DNA from: Pseudoalteromonas lipolytica
GTDB lineage: Bacteria > Pseudomonadota > Gammaproteobacteria > Enterobacterales > Alteromonadaceae
DNA: 64,000 bases
Reading direction: 5' to 3'
NCBI RefSeq assembly: GCF_900116435.1
Contig: NZ_FPAZ01000008.1
Span: 62,001-126,000, forward strand
Shown piece by piece: positions 34,613 to 43,103 of this stretch. A program made the position numbers and the translations under genes. The notes beneath the pieces were generated by a model. That model was not told the DNA's origin and searched no databases. It saw only the letters and a list, made by a program, of their open reading frames with translations. The number at the start of each line of letters is the position of its first letter. The stretch's first letter is position 1.

Positions 34613-35038
34613 CTAAGCGGCGCTGTTAAGTCGCTTTTCTTTTGAACAATCACATCCTTGTTTAACCCGCTGTTTGTATCTATCAACTCTGTATACCGAG
34701 GGGGCTAAGCCAAACTGGCGTTTAAAGGCATTACAGAATGTCGCAGAATTACTAAATCCGCAGGATAGCGCAACCGCTTTAATAGACACTTTTTCCTCAC
34801 AAAGCATGTTGCAAGCCAGAGTCAGTCTTTTCTTGGCAATGTAATCGCTATAAGTGGTGTTGAGATATCGTTTGAAATCCCGTTCTAACTTTTTCCTGTT
34901 AGGGTAATTAAGCGCCTTAGACAGCCAATTCATACTCATTTTATTACCTGCTTTAATACCTGTGTCGATTGTTTGATCTATACATTCTTTAAAATATTCA
35001 CAAGAAGAAATGACTGCTCGCTTAGTTAAATCATTCAT
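34613..35038 (-). CDS. Stand-alone AraC-type DNA-binding protein
   Basis: The 141-aa product has the two helix-turn-helix motifs of the AraC family: LSKALNYPNRKKLERDFKRY and, near the C-terminus, IKAVALSCGFSNSATFCNAFKRQFGLAPSVYR. There is no sensor domain; only ~30 extra residues precede the DNA-binding part. Such short members (like SoxS and MarA) are controlled by their own expression level. It is convergent with the MscS-like gene; targets are unknown. Confidence 0.88.
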   Translation of the reverse strand: MNDLTKRAVISSCEYFKECIDQTIDTGIKAGNKMSMNWLSKALNYPNRKKLERDFKRYLNTTYSDYIAKKRLTLACNMLCEEKVSIKAVALSCGFSNSATFCNAFKRQFGLAPSVYRVDRYKQRVKQGCDCSKEKRLNSAA

Positions 35039-35340
35039 TATTAAACCTAGCTAATTATTCGAAGGGTGAATGTATCCTTTAAAGTGGTGTGCAATACCAA
35101 TGTGCCGACATACTTGCTCATCTTGAGGGAGTAAATCTGATGATCACCGTGTTAAATATGCCTTATCCACGATTAAATAAATACAAGAAGTAGAGCAAGT
35201 TAATCGCAATCGCTGTGAACGCTAAACAACATAATCATTGCGTTTATAAGCAATATGTTATGTTACAAACTCGCTCGCTTAATTAAGTAAATTGATATTT
35301 TACGTCTAAAGCTCAGTGTCTTTATTGGATACAAGTTAAT

Positions 35341-35359
35341 GTTAATAAAAATCATTATC
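35341..35359 (+). promoter_or_regulatory. Fur-box-like site
   Basis: GTTAATAAAAATCATTATC matches the classical 19-bp Fur consensus at 16 of 19 positions. It lies in the 473-bp gap between the AraC-type gene and the bacterioferritin operon, 115 bp before a bidirectional terminator, and downstream of both flanking genes. The remainder of the gap (35039-35340) shows no gene. Confidence 0.65.
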
Positions 35360-35499
35360 AAGTTCACTGTTAAGCCGCTTTAAATTGCGACAAACCCAGC
35401 GATATCAGAATTTTCTGATAGGATTGCTTTAAATATATGCAACGATTTAGTTAGGTTAGGGGGGACTTAAGCAGAAAAAAGCAGCCGAGGCTGCTTTTT
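35360..35499 (+). ncRNA. Candidate Fur-repressed small RNA
   Basis: The stretch has no ORF. It contains a TATCAGAATTTTCTGATA hairpin (35402-35419) and ends in a strong terminator (AGCAGCC-GA-GGCTGCTTTTT, 35480-35499). A Fur-box-like site lies just upstream, and the neighbouring genes are iron-storage genes on the opposite strand. Together these are the layout of a RyhB-type RNA gene, but no RyhB core sequence was recognised, and the promoter is not clear. Transcript ends are guesses. Confidence 0.3.
35475..35499. terminator. Bidirectional terminator after the bacterioferritin operon
   Basis: AAAAAAGCAGCC and GGCTGCTTTTT flank a 2-base GA loop. T-runs on both strands let it end the bacterioferritin operon on the minus strand and any transcript from the plus strand. 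Confidence 0.9.
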
Positions 35500-35511
35500 G
35501 ATAGTTGCAAA

Positions 35512-35976
35512 TTACATTTGAGATTGCAGGTAATTCTCAAGCCCTGCGGTTTTGATTAACTGTTGCTGTGTTTCAAGCCAGTCAATTTGCTCTTCTTGCT
35601 CATTTAAGATGTGATCAAGCGCTTCACGGCTGATGTAATCTTTTTTCTCTTCAGCAAGTTTAATTGCAGCTTTAAGATCAGGGAGTGAATCAAGCTCGAA
35701 GCTCATGTTTGCTTCAATCATTTCTTCAGAGTTTTCACCAATACGCAGACGACCAAGGTCTTGTAGATTTGGTAATCCTTCTAAAAACAAAATACGCTCA
35801 ATTAAACGGTCGGCGTTTTTCATTTTTTGAATAGACACTTTATAGTCAGCTTTGTCTAATTTTGAAAAGCCAAAATCTTTAAACATACGCGCATGTAAAA
35901 AATATTGATTAATACCCACTAACTCATTTGCTAGTACTTTGTTTAGTGCAGCAATAACGCTTTTATCGCCTTTCAT
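35512..35976 (-). CDS. bfr: Bacterioferritin, heme-binding subunit with degenerate ferroxidase site
   Basis: The 154-aa product is a bacterioferritin by length and motifs (ANELVGINQYFLHARMF, ERILFLEGLPNLQDL, EEQIDWLETQQQLI). Compared with E. coli Bfr it keeps Met52, the heme ligand, in IQKMKNADR. It has Lys at 51, Asn at 54 and Gln at 130, where the ferroxidase centre needs Glu, His and His. It should therefore bind heme and help electrons out of the iron core, but not oxidise iron itself. It follows the ferroxidase-type subunit gene by 12 bases. Confidence 0.93.
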   Translation of the reverse strand: MKGDKSVIAALNKVLANELVGINQYFLHARMFKDFGFSKLDKADYKVSIQKMKNADRLIERILFLEGLPNLQDLGRLRIGENSEEMIEANMSFELDSLPDLKAAIKLAEEKKDYISREALDHILNEQEEQIDWLETQQQLIKTAGLENYLQSQM

Positions 35977-35988
35977 ACGTGTAAACCT

Positions 35989-36462
35989 CTATTCGCCCAT
36001 TTGAGATTGATGGTAGTTCTGGCTACCAATTTTGTCGATTAAACCAAGCTGCTGCTCTAACCAATAAACATGATCTTCTTCAGTATCGAATAATAGTTTT
36101 TCAAGTACTTCACGCGATTGATAGTCTTTTTCTTGCTCACAAATAGCAATGGCTTCTTTAACACAATCAACCACTTCAAGTTCAAGAGTGAGATCGTTTT
36201 GCATCATGCTTTTAACGTCGGTACCAATTAATAAATCACGACGCTTGGTCATGTTTGGTACGCCTTCTAAAAATAGAATACGTTTGATTAACCAGTCAGC
36301 GTGATCTTTCTCTTCTTCCATTTCGTGGTTAAGGCGTTCGTACAGCTTGTTAAGGCCCCAATCATCGTACATACGTGAATGGATAAAGTATTGATCTATA
36401 GCGGCTAATTCGTTTGCGAGTAGTTTATTAAAACTATCAATGACTTTCTGGTTACCTTTCAT
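35989..36462 (-). CDS. bfr: Bacterioferritin, ferroxidase subunit lacking the heme Met
   Basis: The 157-aa product is the partner subunit. It keeps the ferroxidase residues Glu18, Glu51 and His54 (EEKDHADW) and Glu127/His130 (EEDHVYWLE), but position 52 is Lys, so it cannot coordinate the heme between subunits. Iron oxidation and storage would occur here. The ATG at 36462 (GAGGACAGCACG upstream) is preferred to one at 36483. The complementary loss of function in the two products points to a mixed 24-mer, as in some Pseudomonas and Neisseria bacterioferritins. Confidence 0.93.
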   Translation of the reverse strand: MKGNQKVIDSFNKLLANELAAIDQYFIHSRMYDDWGLNKLYERLNHEMEEEKDHADWLIKRILFLEGVPNMTKRRDLLIGTDVKSMMQNDLTLELEVVDCVKEAIAICEQEKDYQSREVLEKLLFDTEEDHVYWLEQQLGLIDKIGSQNYHQSQMGE

Positions 36463-36621
36463 CGTGCTGTCCTCAAAATTCAAGTTGCGATAATTGTAGT
36501 ATATAAAAATAAGATTGCAAACTTTTTCCTTGTAAATCAGTTGTTTACTATTGATTGTGATTCTCGTTTAAGTTTGCGTTAATGGTTGATAAATGAACAA
36601 TTTATCGTTTTTATTTAAAAA

Positions 36622-36648
36622 TAAAAAAGCCCTTACGAAGAAGGGCTT
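36622..36648 (-). terminator. Terminator of the siderophore-type receptor gene
   Basis: On the minus strand AAGCCCTTC-TTCG-TAAGGGCTTTTTT forms a stem followed by a T-run, 20 bases past the receptor stop. Confidence 0.85.
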
Positions 36649-36668
36649 AGTGTTTTATTAAGCGGCTG

Positions 36669-38804
36669 TTAAAAGCGATATGTCGCCCCTAATGTCACTG
36701 TTGTACCTAGGCCTTTTATGTTGTAACCACCGTACGTGTATGATTGCGCACGAGCAGGGTAGTAATCGTTATTAAATAGATTTTCAACACCCATGAAGGC
36801 TTGCCAGTTATGTGTAAACTTATAGCGGCCGCTCAAGTTGACAATATTGTAGCTGCTAATTGGACCTTGATCGCCCACATAATCACCATCTGCATTAGGT
36901 TCAAAGCGCTTACGTGAGCCAACATACAAGTAACTTGCGCTTAATGACAGTTCGTCGTTAGGCGTCCAGTTTAAATTCGCAGTTCCTTTTGGTGGGCTAA
37001 TTTGACGAGAACCTAAGTAAATATCGTCTTCAGTGTTTTTGCCTTCTACATAGCTGTAGGTTGCAACTAGCTTTAAGGTTGGGCTAATCATGTAGTCAAC
37101 AAGTGTTTCGTAACCCCAAATTTCTTGTGGTGCTCGTACGGGCTCATACACTCCGGTTGTCTCATTAAAACTGTTGGTCGTCCCAAACTCCGATGTACTT
37201 CGGTAGGCTGCAAATTCAAAACGAACATCATCAAACTGTGAGGTAAAACCAATTTCATAGTTGTCGATGATAGACGCTTCGGTTTGAATTAAACCAATAT
37301 CATTCACAGTTGCTGCTCGTAACAAGCGGCCAATATCTGAAATGTCAGAGCCTTGTGAGTAATTTGCAAAGGGGCTAAAGGCCGCTAGCAAATTATATTT
37401 AATACCCACGTTATAGGTTGTTGCGTCGTAGTCAATGGTATCGCCTTTTACATTCAGTGGCACTGAACATTGTGTTGCAGAGCGACAAAGTTTTAATGTT
37501 TCGTAGTCATCGACGCTTAAGTCAATGCTTTCTTGACGCACACCGGCTTTAACAACTAAGTCGTTATTGATAACCCATTTAGTCTGTAAAAAGCCTGCAA
37601 CACTGTTCATGTCCATTTCGGGGACCCAAATGCGGCCATCAACAAGGGGTTGTGATGTCACATCGTTTAAAGCATCTAAACCATAGATAAAGGTTGCTTC
37701 AATATTGTCAAAATCGACCAGGGTATTAAATGTCGCACGTGCGCCTTTTTTCTCTGAGCTGATTATTGACTGACCACCATCGTAGCCCTCATCTGGGTTT
37801 GCAAGGTTTGGCGAATAGAAGAATATGTTTTCGATATCCTGCATGTAGAGGTCTAGGGTCATTTGGGTATTATCAAACAAGGCGTAATCAGTGTATTTCA
37901 AGGTAATATTTTCGTTGCCTTCAGGGCCTTGTGGTTTACCTCGTTTTTGCAACTCTTTTGGCACATGTATCGCATAGGTTTTTTCGCCATCGTTAATATT
38001 ACCAACGACATCACCGAGATCTGTTTTTTGCTGAGAACTGAAAAAGTTATAGCTAAATTGCAGTTGTTTCTGATCGTCAAAATCATACCCCAGTTTAGTG
38101 AAGTAGTTTTCGGTTACGGCATCAGACAAACCATATTGCAAGCCCAAAATGTCGCCTTCGGCGTCACGTTGTACCCCGTTTTCTTCATAACTGGCAGTAA
38201 ATAAGTAGCTTAATTTATCTGCGCGGCCATTAATAGCTGCTGAGAGGCGTGCACCAGCACTTTCTTCTAGTTTTACGGCACTAAAACGTGATGATAGGCT
38301 AATTTCACCTTCGGTTTTACCCTCACTTTGCGCTTGCTTGGTAATATAGTTAATTATACCGCCAGAAGCCCCATTGCCATAAATAGAGGTGGCGCCTTTA
38401 ATAACTTCTATACGGGCTATTGCACTTGGATCAAGCGTTTTTATTCCTAAAGAACCATTACGCAGAGGTGTTGATTGTGGAACGCCGTCAATCATAACAA
38501 GCGGGGCGCGGCCACGTAAACTTTGGCCTGTGTTGCTTGAACTGCCTGTGTCAGGTGCAAGTCCGGGTACCATTTGTGACAGCAAACTTTGTAATTCTGG
38601 ATTTACCTTTAAGTGCTCTTCAATTTCTTGTTGATTAATTATAGTTACAGAAGCAGGTACTTCATCAATGCTCTCAAAAACACGGCTACCAGAAACGACA
38701 ACGTGCTCCATCTCTTCTGCTGTGAGTTTTTTATTGAGTGCATCATCAGCAAATGATTGGCTACTTATCACCAGTGCAATAAGGCTAAGCGATGTTTTTA
38801 ACAT
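36669..38804 (-). CDS. TonB-dependent siderophore-type receptor
   Basis: The 711-aa product has a signal peptide (ending SQSFADD), a TonB-box-like EHVVVSGS, and a plug with SLRGRAPLVMIDGVP, IARIEVIKGATSIYGNGASGG and IINYITK. The barrel has late motifs GVENLFNNDYYPA and GLGTTVTLGATYRF with the C-terminal Phe. The pattern and length fit ferric-siderophore receptors of the FhuA/IutA-like group. A Fur-box-like site at 38882-38900 supports iron control. The PepSY gene 550 bp upstream on the same strand may serve the same pathway. Which siderophore is bound cannot be read. Confidence 0.92.
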   Translation of the reverse strand: MLKTSLSLIALVISSQSFADDALNKKLTAEEMEHVVVSGSRVFESIDEVPASVTIINQQEIEEHLKVNPELQSLLSQMVPGLAPDTGSSSNTGQSLRGRAPLVMIDGVPQSTPLRNGSLGIKTLDPSAIARIEVIKGATSIYGNGASGGIINYITKQAQSEGKTEGEISLSSRFSAVKLEESAGARLSAAINGRADKLSYLFTASYEENGVQRDAEGDILGLQYGLSDAVTENYFTKLGYDFDDQKQLQFSYNFFSSQQKTDLGDVVGNINDGEKTYAIHVPKELQKRGKPQGPEGNENITLKYTDYALFDNTQMTLDLYMQDIENIFFYSPNLANPDEGYDGGQSIISSEKKGARATFNTLVDFDNIEATFIYGLDALNDVTSQPLVDGRIWVPEMDMNSVAGFLQTKWVINNDLVVKAGVRQESIDLSVDDYETLKLCRSATQCSVPLNVKGDTIDYDATTYNVGIKYNLLAAFSPFANYSQGSDISDIGRLLRAATVNDIGLIQTEASIIDNYEIGFTSQFDDVRFEFAAYRSTSEFGTTNSFNETTGVYEPVRAPQEIWGYETLVDYMISPTLKLVATYSYVEGKNTEDDIYLGSRQISPPKGTANLNWTPNDELSLSASYLYVGSRKRFEPNADGDYVGDQGPISSYNIVNLSGRYKFTHNWQAFMGVENLFNNDYYPARAQSYTYGGYNIKGLGTTVTLGATYRF

Positions 38805-38881
38805 GTTTGTCCTTGTTAAAAAAAGATAAATGAAATGAGTTATGGGGCGGCAGTGTAAATGTAAAGAACTGTAAAGGCAAG

Positions 38882-38900
38882 CTTAATGATAATTATTTGC
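38882..38900 (-). promoter_or_regulatory. Fur-box-like site upstream of the siderophore receptor
   Basis: CTTAATGATAATTATTTGC agrees with the Fur consensus at 13 of 19 positions and lies 78-96 bp before the receptor start, where it could cover the promoter. The rest of the gap 38805-39354 has one further inverted repeat and no gene. Confidence 0.6.
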
Positions 38901-39060
38901 AATAGTGTTGGCAGTTTAATCTCTACGATGTATGTAGCATATTAGCGATAGAGCTTGTCGAATTAACGCGTATGTTGTCAATTGCTGCAATGAATTAAAG
39001 GGTCGTTTTAAGTCATTAGAGAGTAGTATTGGCTTGAATAGATTTACCTTGAATTAACTT

Positions 39061-39100
39061 ACTTGGTGCCGCTGTATTTCTAAGCGGCACCCAAATAAGT
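39061..39100. repeat. Intergenic inverted repeat
   Basis: GGTGCCGCT/AGCGGCACC with a 9-base loop, extended outwards by ACTT.../...AAGT after small bulges. No T-run; it may be a processing or binding site between the PepSY and receptor genes. Confidence 0.6.
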
Positions 39101-39354
39101 AATAAAACAATAGAGGTAGTCATAACTACAATTTGGCCCACTCTTTCTTTTGTATTGTTGGTATTAAAACCTATTTTACACATCAATCAATAATACTGGG
39201 TATGCTGAACTATCATGCTTTGCCCGAGAATATGAGCCATTCAAGGTGGCTAAATACAGTAGTATAATTAGCCAATGTAAACACTTCTTTTTGCTAAAAG
39301 TAGTGATATGCTCTGGGGTTCATGTTTTATCAGTTTAAGTTTAATTACGCGTTA

Positions 39355-40425
39355 TTATCTAAAGTGGCGTTTGTACCAAAAGTAAAAACCCGACACAGTA
39401 AAAAATAAAGGTGACAGGGCAAACACAAGCCACAGTAACTGCACAATAGGTCCCGCAAAATCGCCAATATGGAATTTGTATTTAAAGTGCCATGTTTGTG
39501 TTGTCCACGAGCTTTTGCTGGCGTCGTAACTCGCGACGATATTGGCTGTATACGGGTTGGCCCATACCCAGCTATAGGCATGGCTTTCACCTGGGTTTTC
39601 GATGCGAAAACCAATGTTGTCAGTCGGTTTTTTAGGTAAATAAATTCTAAACAGTTTACCTTCAGGAAAAACAGTGAGTGCATTGTTATAGGCTTTTTGT
39701 ACTTGATAAGGTGTTGTTTCTGAAGGGGGCAGCACGTCAGGTGGTTTAGGTCTGTCTTCAACCGTGCCTTGCATTACAAACTCTAATACCGCTTTAGTTT
39801 CTGTCTTCCAGTTAAACGCCATGCCTGTGTATGCTATTAAAATAAGTGGCAGCAATAAATAGACGCCCAGCACGGTATGAAGTTGGTACATTAATACTCT
39901 AAATTTGGCTTTTGGTTTTATAGCTAGTCGCTTTAAACGGTTTTTAGGTTTAATCCAAATGTAAAACCCTAGTAATATTTCTAAAATAAGAATAAGCGCG
40001 CATAGTGAAACCCAGTTCCTTAAAGGGTGGTTTTTGTCGCCATCTTTGTAAAGCAACCAACGATGTAGCGCCATGGTAAATCCATACAGCGTGCTGTAAT
40101 AATCGTATTCGTATAAAATATCACCGGTGTAAGGGTTAACGCTCACATAACGATTATTGGCAAGTTGTAGTTGCCAAGCAAGATCATCACGCGCCTCAGG
40201 CATTAATAAAGTAACAGGTTGTTTAGTTGTGTTTGATACGCGTGCTATTAGTGGGTCAAAAGCGAGCGGTGAAGCTTGTGGAGTCACCGTCCATTTATCA
40301 CCTTGTGTAAGGTACTGAATATCTTTTGCGTAAATAAGTAATGCGCCTGTTAAACTCAAGCAAATCAAAAAAAGGCCGCTTACTAAGGCAAGGAGTAAAT
40401 GCGTACGGCGTAACCACAACTTCAA
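39355..40425 (-). CDS. PepSY-associated membrane protein (PiuB family), iron uptake
   Basis: The 356-aa product has four membrane helices (LLLALVSGLFLICLSLTGALLI first, then around residues 140, 190 and 335) and periplasmic PepSY-type segments with DILYEYDYYSTLYGF. The motif LHRWLLY is typical of PepSY_TM iron-uptake proteins, which are often beside siderophore receptors and thought to reduce or move ferric siderophores at the inner membrane. The start is a TTG at 40425 with AAAGGA seven bases upstream. A Fur-box-like site at 40466-40484 lies directly before it. Confidence 0.9.
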   Translation of the reverse strand: MKLWLRRTHLLLALVSGLFLICLSLTGALLIYAKDIQYLTQGDKWTVTPQASPLAFDPLIARVSNTTKQPVTLLMPEARDDLAWQLQLANNRYVSVNPYTGDILYEYDYYSTLYGFTMALHRWLLYKDGDKNHPLRNWVSLCALILILEILLGFYIWIKPKNRLKRLAIKPKAKFRVLMYQLHTVLGVYLLLPLILIAYTGMAFNWKTETKAVLEFVMQGTVEDRPKPPDVLPPSETTPYQVQKAYNNALTVFPEGKLFRIYLPKKPTDNIGFRIENPGESHAYSWVWANPYTANIVASYDASKSSWTTQTWHFKYKFHIGDFAGPIVQLLWLVFALSPLFFTVSGFYFWYKRHFR

Positions 40426-40465
40426 GAGGTGTTCCTTTACTTTGTTTTAAATACAAAGGTAAATT

Positions 40466-40484
40466 GTAAATGATAACAAGTAAC
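40466..40484 (-). promoter_or_regulatory. Fur-box-like site before the PepSY gene
   Basis: GTAAATGATAACAAGTAAC agrees with the Fur consensus at 13 of 19 positions and is part of a GTAAATG...CATTTAC inverted repeat (40466-40490) between the PepSY gene and the CDF gene. Confidence 0.55.
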
Positions 40485-40486
40485 AT

Positions 40487-41347
40487 TTACACTAAAACTT
40501 GCTCAATAGTACACGCCTTAATAGCAAACTTATCCTGTAAAAATTGACGAATTTCATTGTTGTCGATTGTTTGGTGGGCATAAAACTTTAGTTCGCAATG
40601 CACGGTGTGTTCATCAAGCTGCCATGCTTTTATGTATTCAATATTTGAAATAGGAAATGCGCTTATCAGTTGTTCAGATACATGTGTTGATTCGCAGTGA
40701 CTTGGTGCAACTTGCATTAAAATTTTACTGCTGGCAATTAAGAGCAATACGCCGTGGTATATCACATACACAGAGATAAGAATGGTCGCAATAAGATCGA
40801 CAATATACCATTGATATAAAATGATCAGAGAGCCGGCAATAATAACGACGACAGAAGCCATAGCATCTGAAAGATTATGAATAAACGCAGCACGAATATT
40901 CATACTTTGATTAGCGCCAGCACGGTAGGTAAGGAATGCCGTTACTAGGTCAATAATCAGGGCTAACCCTGCAACCCAAATAACGATCCAGCCATCGATG
41001 GGTTCTGGATTTAGGTAACTTTTTATTGCTTCAATGACTAAGTAGCCACCAATTACAATTAAACTCAGGCTATTAAAAAGCGTGGCTAAGATTTCGGCGC
41101 GTTTATAGCCATATTGATATCGATTATTTGCTGGTTTAGCCCCAATTTTGCGTGCTATTAACGCAATAAATAACGATGATGCGTCACTTAAATTGTGCAG
41201 TGCATCAGCAATGAGCGATAGGCTTCCAGAAATGAGCCCCCCCACAATTTGTGCAAATGTAAGTAACACATTAATTAATACAGCAAGTAATAATTGCTGT
41301 GTGCTTTTGCTTTCTGCATCGTGATGGTGGTGATGTCCGTGTCCCAT
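40487..41347 (-). CDS. Cation diffusion facilitator transporter
   Basis: The 286-aa product has a His-rich N-terminus (GHGHHHHHD), six membrane helices, the metal-site pairs DALHNLSD and AAFIHNLSD, and a cytoplasmic C-terminal domain. It should export zinc or a similar divalent metal in exchange for protons, as in CzcD and ZitB. The second ATG (41347) is preferred because AGGT sits six bases before it. It ends just before the PepSY gene's control region. Confidence 0.93.
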   Translation of the reverse strand: MGHGHHHHHDAESKSTQQLLLAVLINVLLTFAQIVGGLISGSLSLIADALHNLSDASSLFIALIARKIGAKPANNRYQYGYKRAEILATLFNSLSLIVIGGYLVIEAIKSYLNPEPIDGWIVIWVAGLALIIDLVTAFLTYRAGANQSMNIRAAFIHNLSDAMASVVVIIAGSLIILYQWYIVDLIATILISVYVIYHGVLLLIASSKILMQVAPSHCESTHVSEQLISAFPISNIEYIKAWQLDEHTVHCELKFYAHQTIDNNEIRQFLQDKFAIKACTIEQVLV

Positions 41348-41513
41348 AAGCATACCTAGTTGCTGATTTCTTTATTTTTATATCATGTGAGCATCGCTTT
41401 TAAAACACTCGTTAGCAGTATGCATGTATGGGGTGTTTCGTGTTTAGGTTTTACTGTTCAAATAAGTACTAATTTGGTAAGTTAACGCCGTTGTACCAAT
41501 TATTAGGTGTTAC

Positions 41514-41891
41514 GTGAAAGCAGCATTTGTTATTTTGATTAGTGTGTTATTGCTCCAGCCGTTGCTGGATAGCTTTGACGTGGCTGATCATAATGTTGCA
41601 TTTAATCACACCTCAGCCCTGCTTTTAGAAGAGCTGGATCTTGAAGCCCACTGCGCAGCTAATGGCGATCATCAACAGCATCAATCTGAGCATGCCGAGC
41701 TTGCAAAACAGTTATCTGACTCCGCCGAAAAAGGCCATTGTCATGTGTGTCACAGTCCTGCATTTGTTGATTCATTTACCCTTTCTGAACCCGTTTCAGT
41801 TTATTTTGCAAAAATTGAATTGTTAGAGCTTAATTTTAAGTCGGCAGATCTAACACCACTTCATCGCCCCCCAATCGCCTCTCTTACTTAA
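41514..41891 (+). CDS. Small His/Cys-rich periplasmic protein of the metal-efflux cluster
   Basis: The 125-aa product has an N-terminal signal anchor (AAFVILISVLLLQPLLDSF), a His-rich stretch (DHQQHQSEHAE) and HCHVCHSP near the middle, which suggests periplasmic metal binding. Its position directly before an RND metal pump and adaptor resembles CzcI-like proteins. The start is a GTG with AGGT four to seven bases upstream, so exact start is less sure. Confidence 0.75.
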   Translation: MKAAFVILISVLLLQPLLDSFDVADHNVAFNHTSALLLEELDLEAHCAANGDHQQHQSEHAELAKQLSDSAEKGHCHVCHSPAFVDSFTLSEPVSVYFAKIELLELNFKSADLTPLHRPPIASLT

Positions 41892-41966
41892 CACTTTATT
41901 CCCTTGTCTTTGGGATTATTTTTTAAGGCAAGCTTGGGCTTAGCCTATTTTAAGTAAGAGAAAATT

Positions 41967-43094
41967 ATGTATTTAAGAAATTTTATGCGCTACGCATTGT
42001 CGTGCGTATGCTTTATATATGTCACAAACAGTTTTGCGTCAGAGCAACTGCATGACCATCAAGAAAATGCACAAACACCACACATTAACGAAGTAACCTT
42101 AACGCCACAGCAACAGCAATTAGCGAATATTAAGGTTGAACGCCTTGAACTCAAAACACACAGCCAAACCGTGTATGCACCGGGTGAAGTTAAAGCCAAT
42201 GGCTATGCCAGTTATGTGGTTGCCCCTCGTGTTGATTCTATTGTTGTAAAACGCCACGCTTTACTGGGACAGCATGTTAATAAAGGTGATCCCTTGGTAA
42301 CCTTGTTTAGTGGAGAGGTGGCAAGCCGACAAACCGAATTTAGGTTAGCCGAAGCTGAGTGGCAGCGGGTGAGTAAAATGACCCGTGGTACGGTGAGCGA
42401 AAAGCAGCTGCTTACTGCAAAAGCAGAGTGCGAAGTGGCATACAGTCGCCTTGTCGCGTTTGGATTGTCTAAACACGCAATAGAACAAACACTGACTATC
42501 TCGCCTGAAAAACTCGGTGAATATACCTTATTTGCACTTACTTCGGGTGCTGTACTCACCGATAATTTTTCACAAGGTCAACGTGTCGATTCAGGTATTG
42601 AATTAATGCTAATTGCAGATGAATCTGCGCTGTGGGTAGAAGCGCAACTTTCCTCAAATCAAGACCGCACGATTGCCAATGGTTCTGTTGCAACGATGCA
42701 GGTAAATGGAAACCGTTACCACGCTAAAGTTATTCAAGAGGCGCACACTATTGATGAGCAAACACGCTCACGGACAGTGCGGCTTGAAGTGAAAAATACC
42801 CAGCACAGCTTACACCCGGGCATGTTTGCAGATGTGTATTTTCACTTTGCAACAGAGCAAGCCGTGCTTGCGGTTCCCGAAAACGCGTTAACACGCAGTG
42901 CCGATGGTGATTGGCAAGTTTTTGTGGTTGATGATGATGGTGGGTTTATTGCCAAAGAGGTGAGCGTAGGTCGAAATTTAGCACAATACCGTGAAATATC
43001 AGGTATTGAGCAGGGGGTTAACGTTGTTACTCAAGGCGCATTCTTTGTTGCTTCACAGCTCGCAAAAGGCGGGTTTGATCCGCATAACCATTAG
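41967..43094 (+). CDS. RND periplasmic adaptor of a heavy-metal efflux pump
   Basis: The 375-aa product has a signal peptide (ending NSFAS), a His-containing N-terminus (LHDHQEN), lipoyl/hairpin regions (VKRHALLGQHVNKGDPLVTL) and the barrel segments IEQGVNVVTQGAF. It links an inner-membrane pump to an outer-membrane channel, like CzcB/CusB. It is followed after nine bases by the pump gene. The family call is secure; the metal is not. Confidence 0.9.
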   Translation: MYLRNFMRYALSCVCFIYVTNSFASEQLHDHQENAQTPHINEVTLTPQQQQLANIKVERLELKTHSQTVYAPGEVKANGYASYVVAPRVDSIVVKRHALLGQHVNKGDPLVTLFSGEVASRQTEFRLAEAEWQRVSKMTRGTVSEKQLLTAKAECEVAYSRLVAFGLSKHAIEQTLTISPEKLGEYTLFALTSGAVLTDNFSQGQRVDSGIELMLIADESALWVEAQLSSNQDRTIANGSVATMQVNGNRYHAKVIQEAHTIDEQTRSRTVRLEVKNTQHSLHPGMFADVYFHFATEQAVLAVPENALTRSADGDWQVFVVDDDGGFIAKEVSVGRNLAQYREISGIEQGVNVVTQGAFFVASQLAKGGFDPHNH

Positions 43095-43103
43095 AGGTGC
43101 CGC

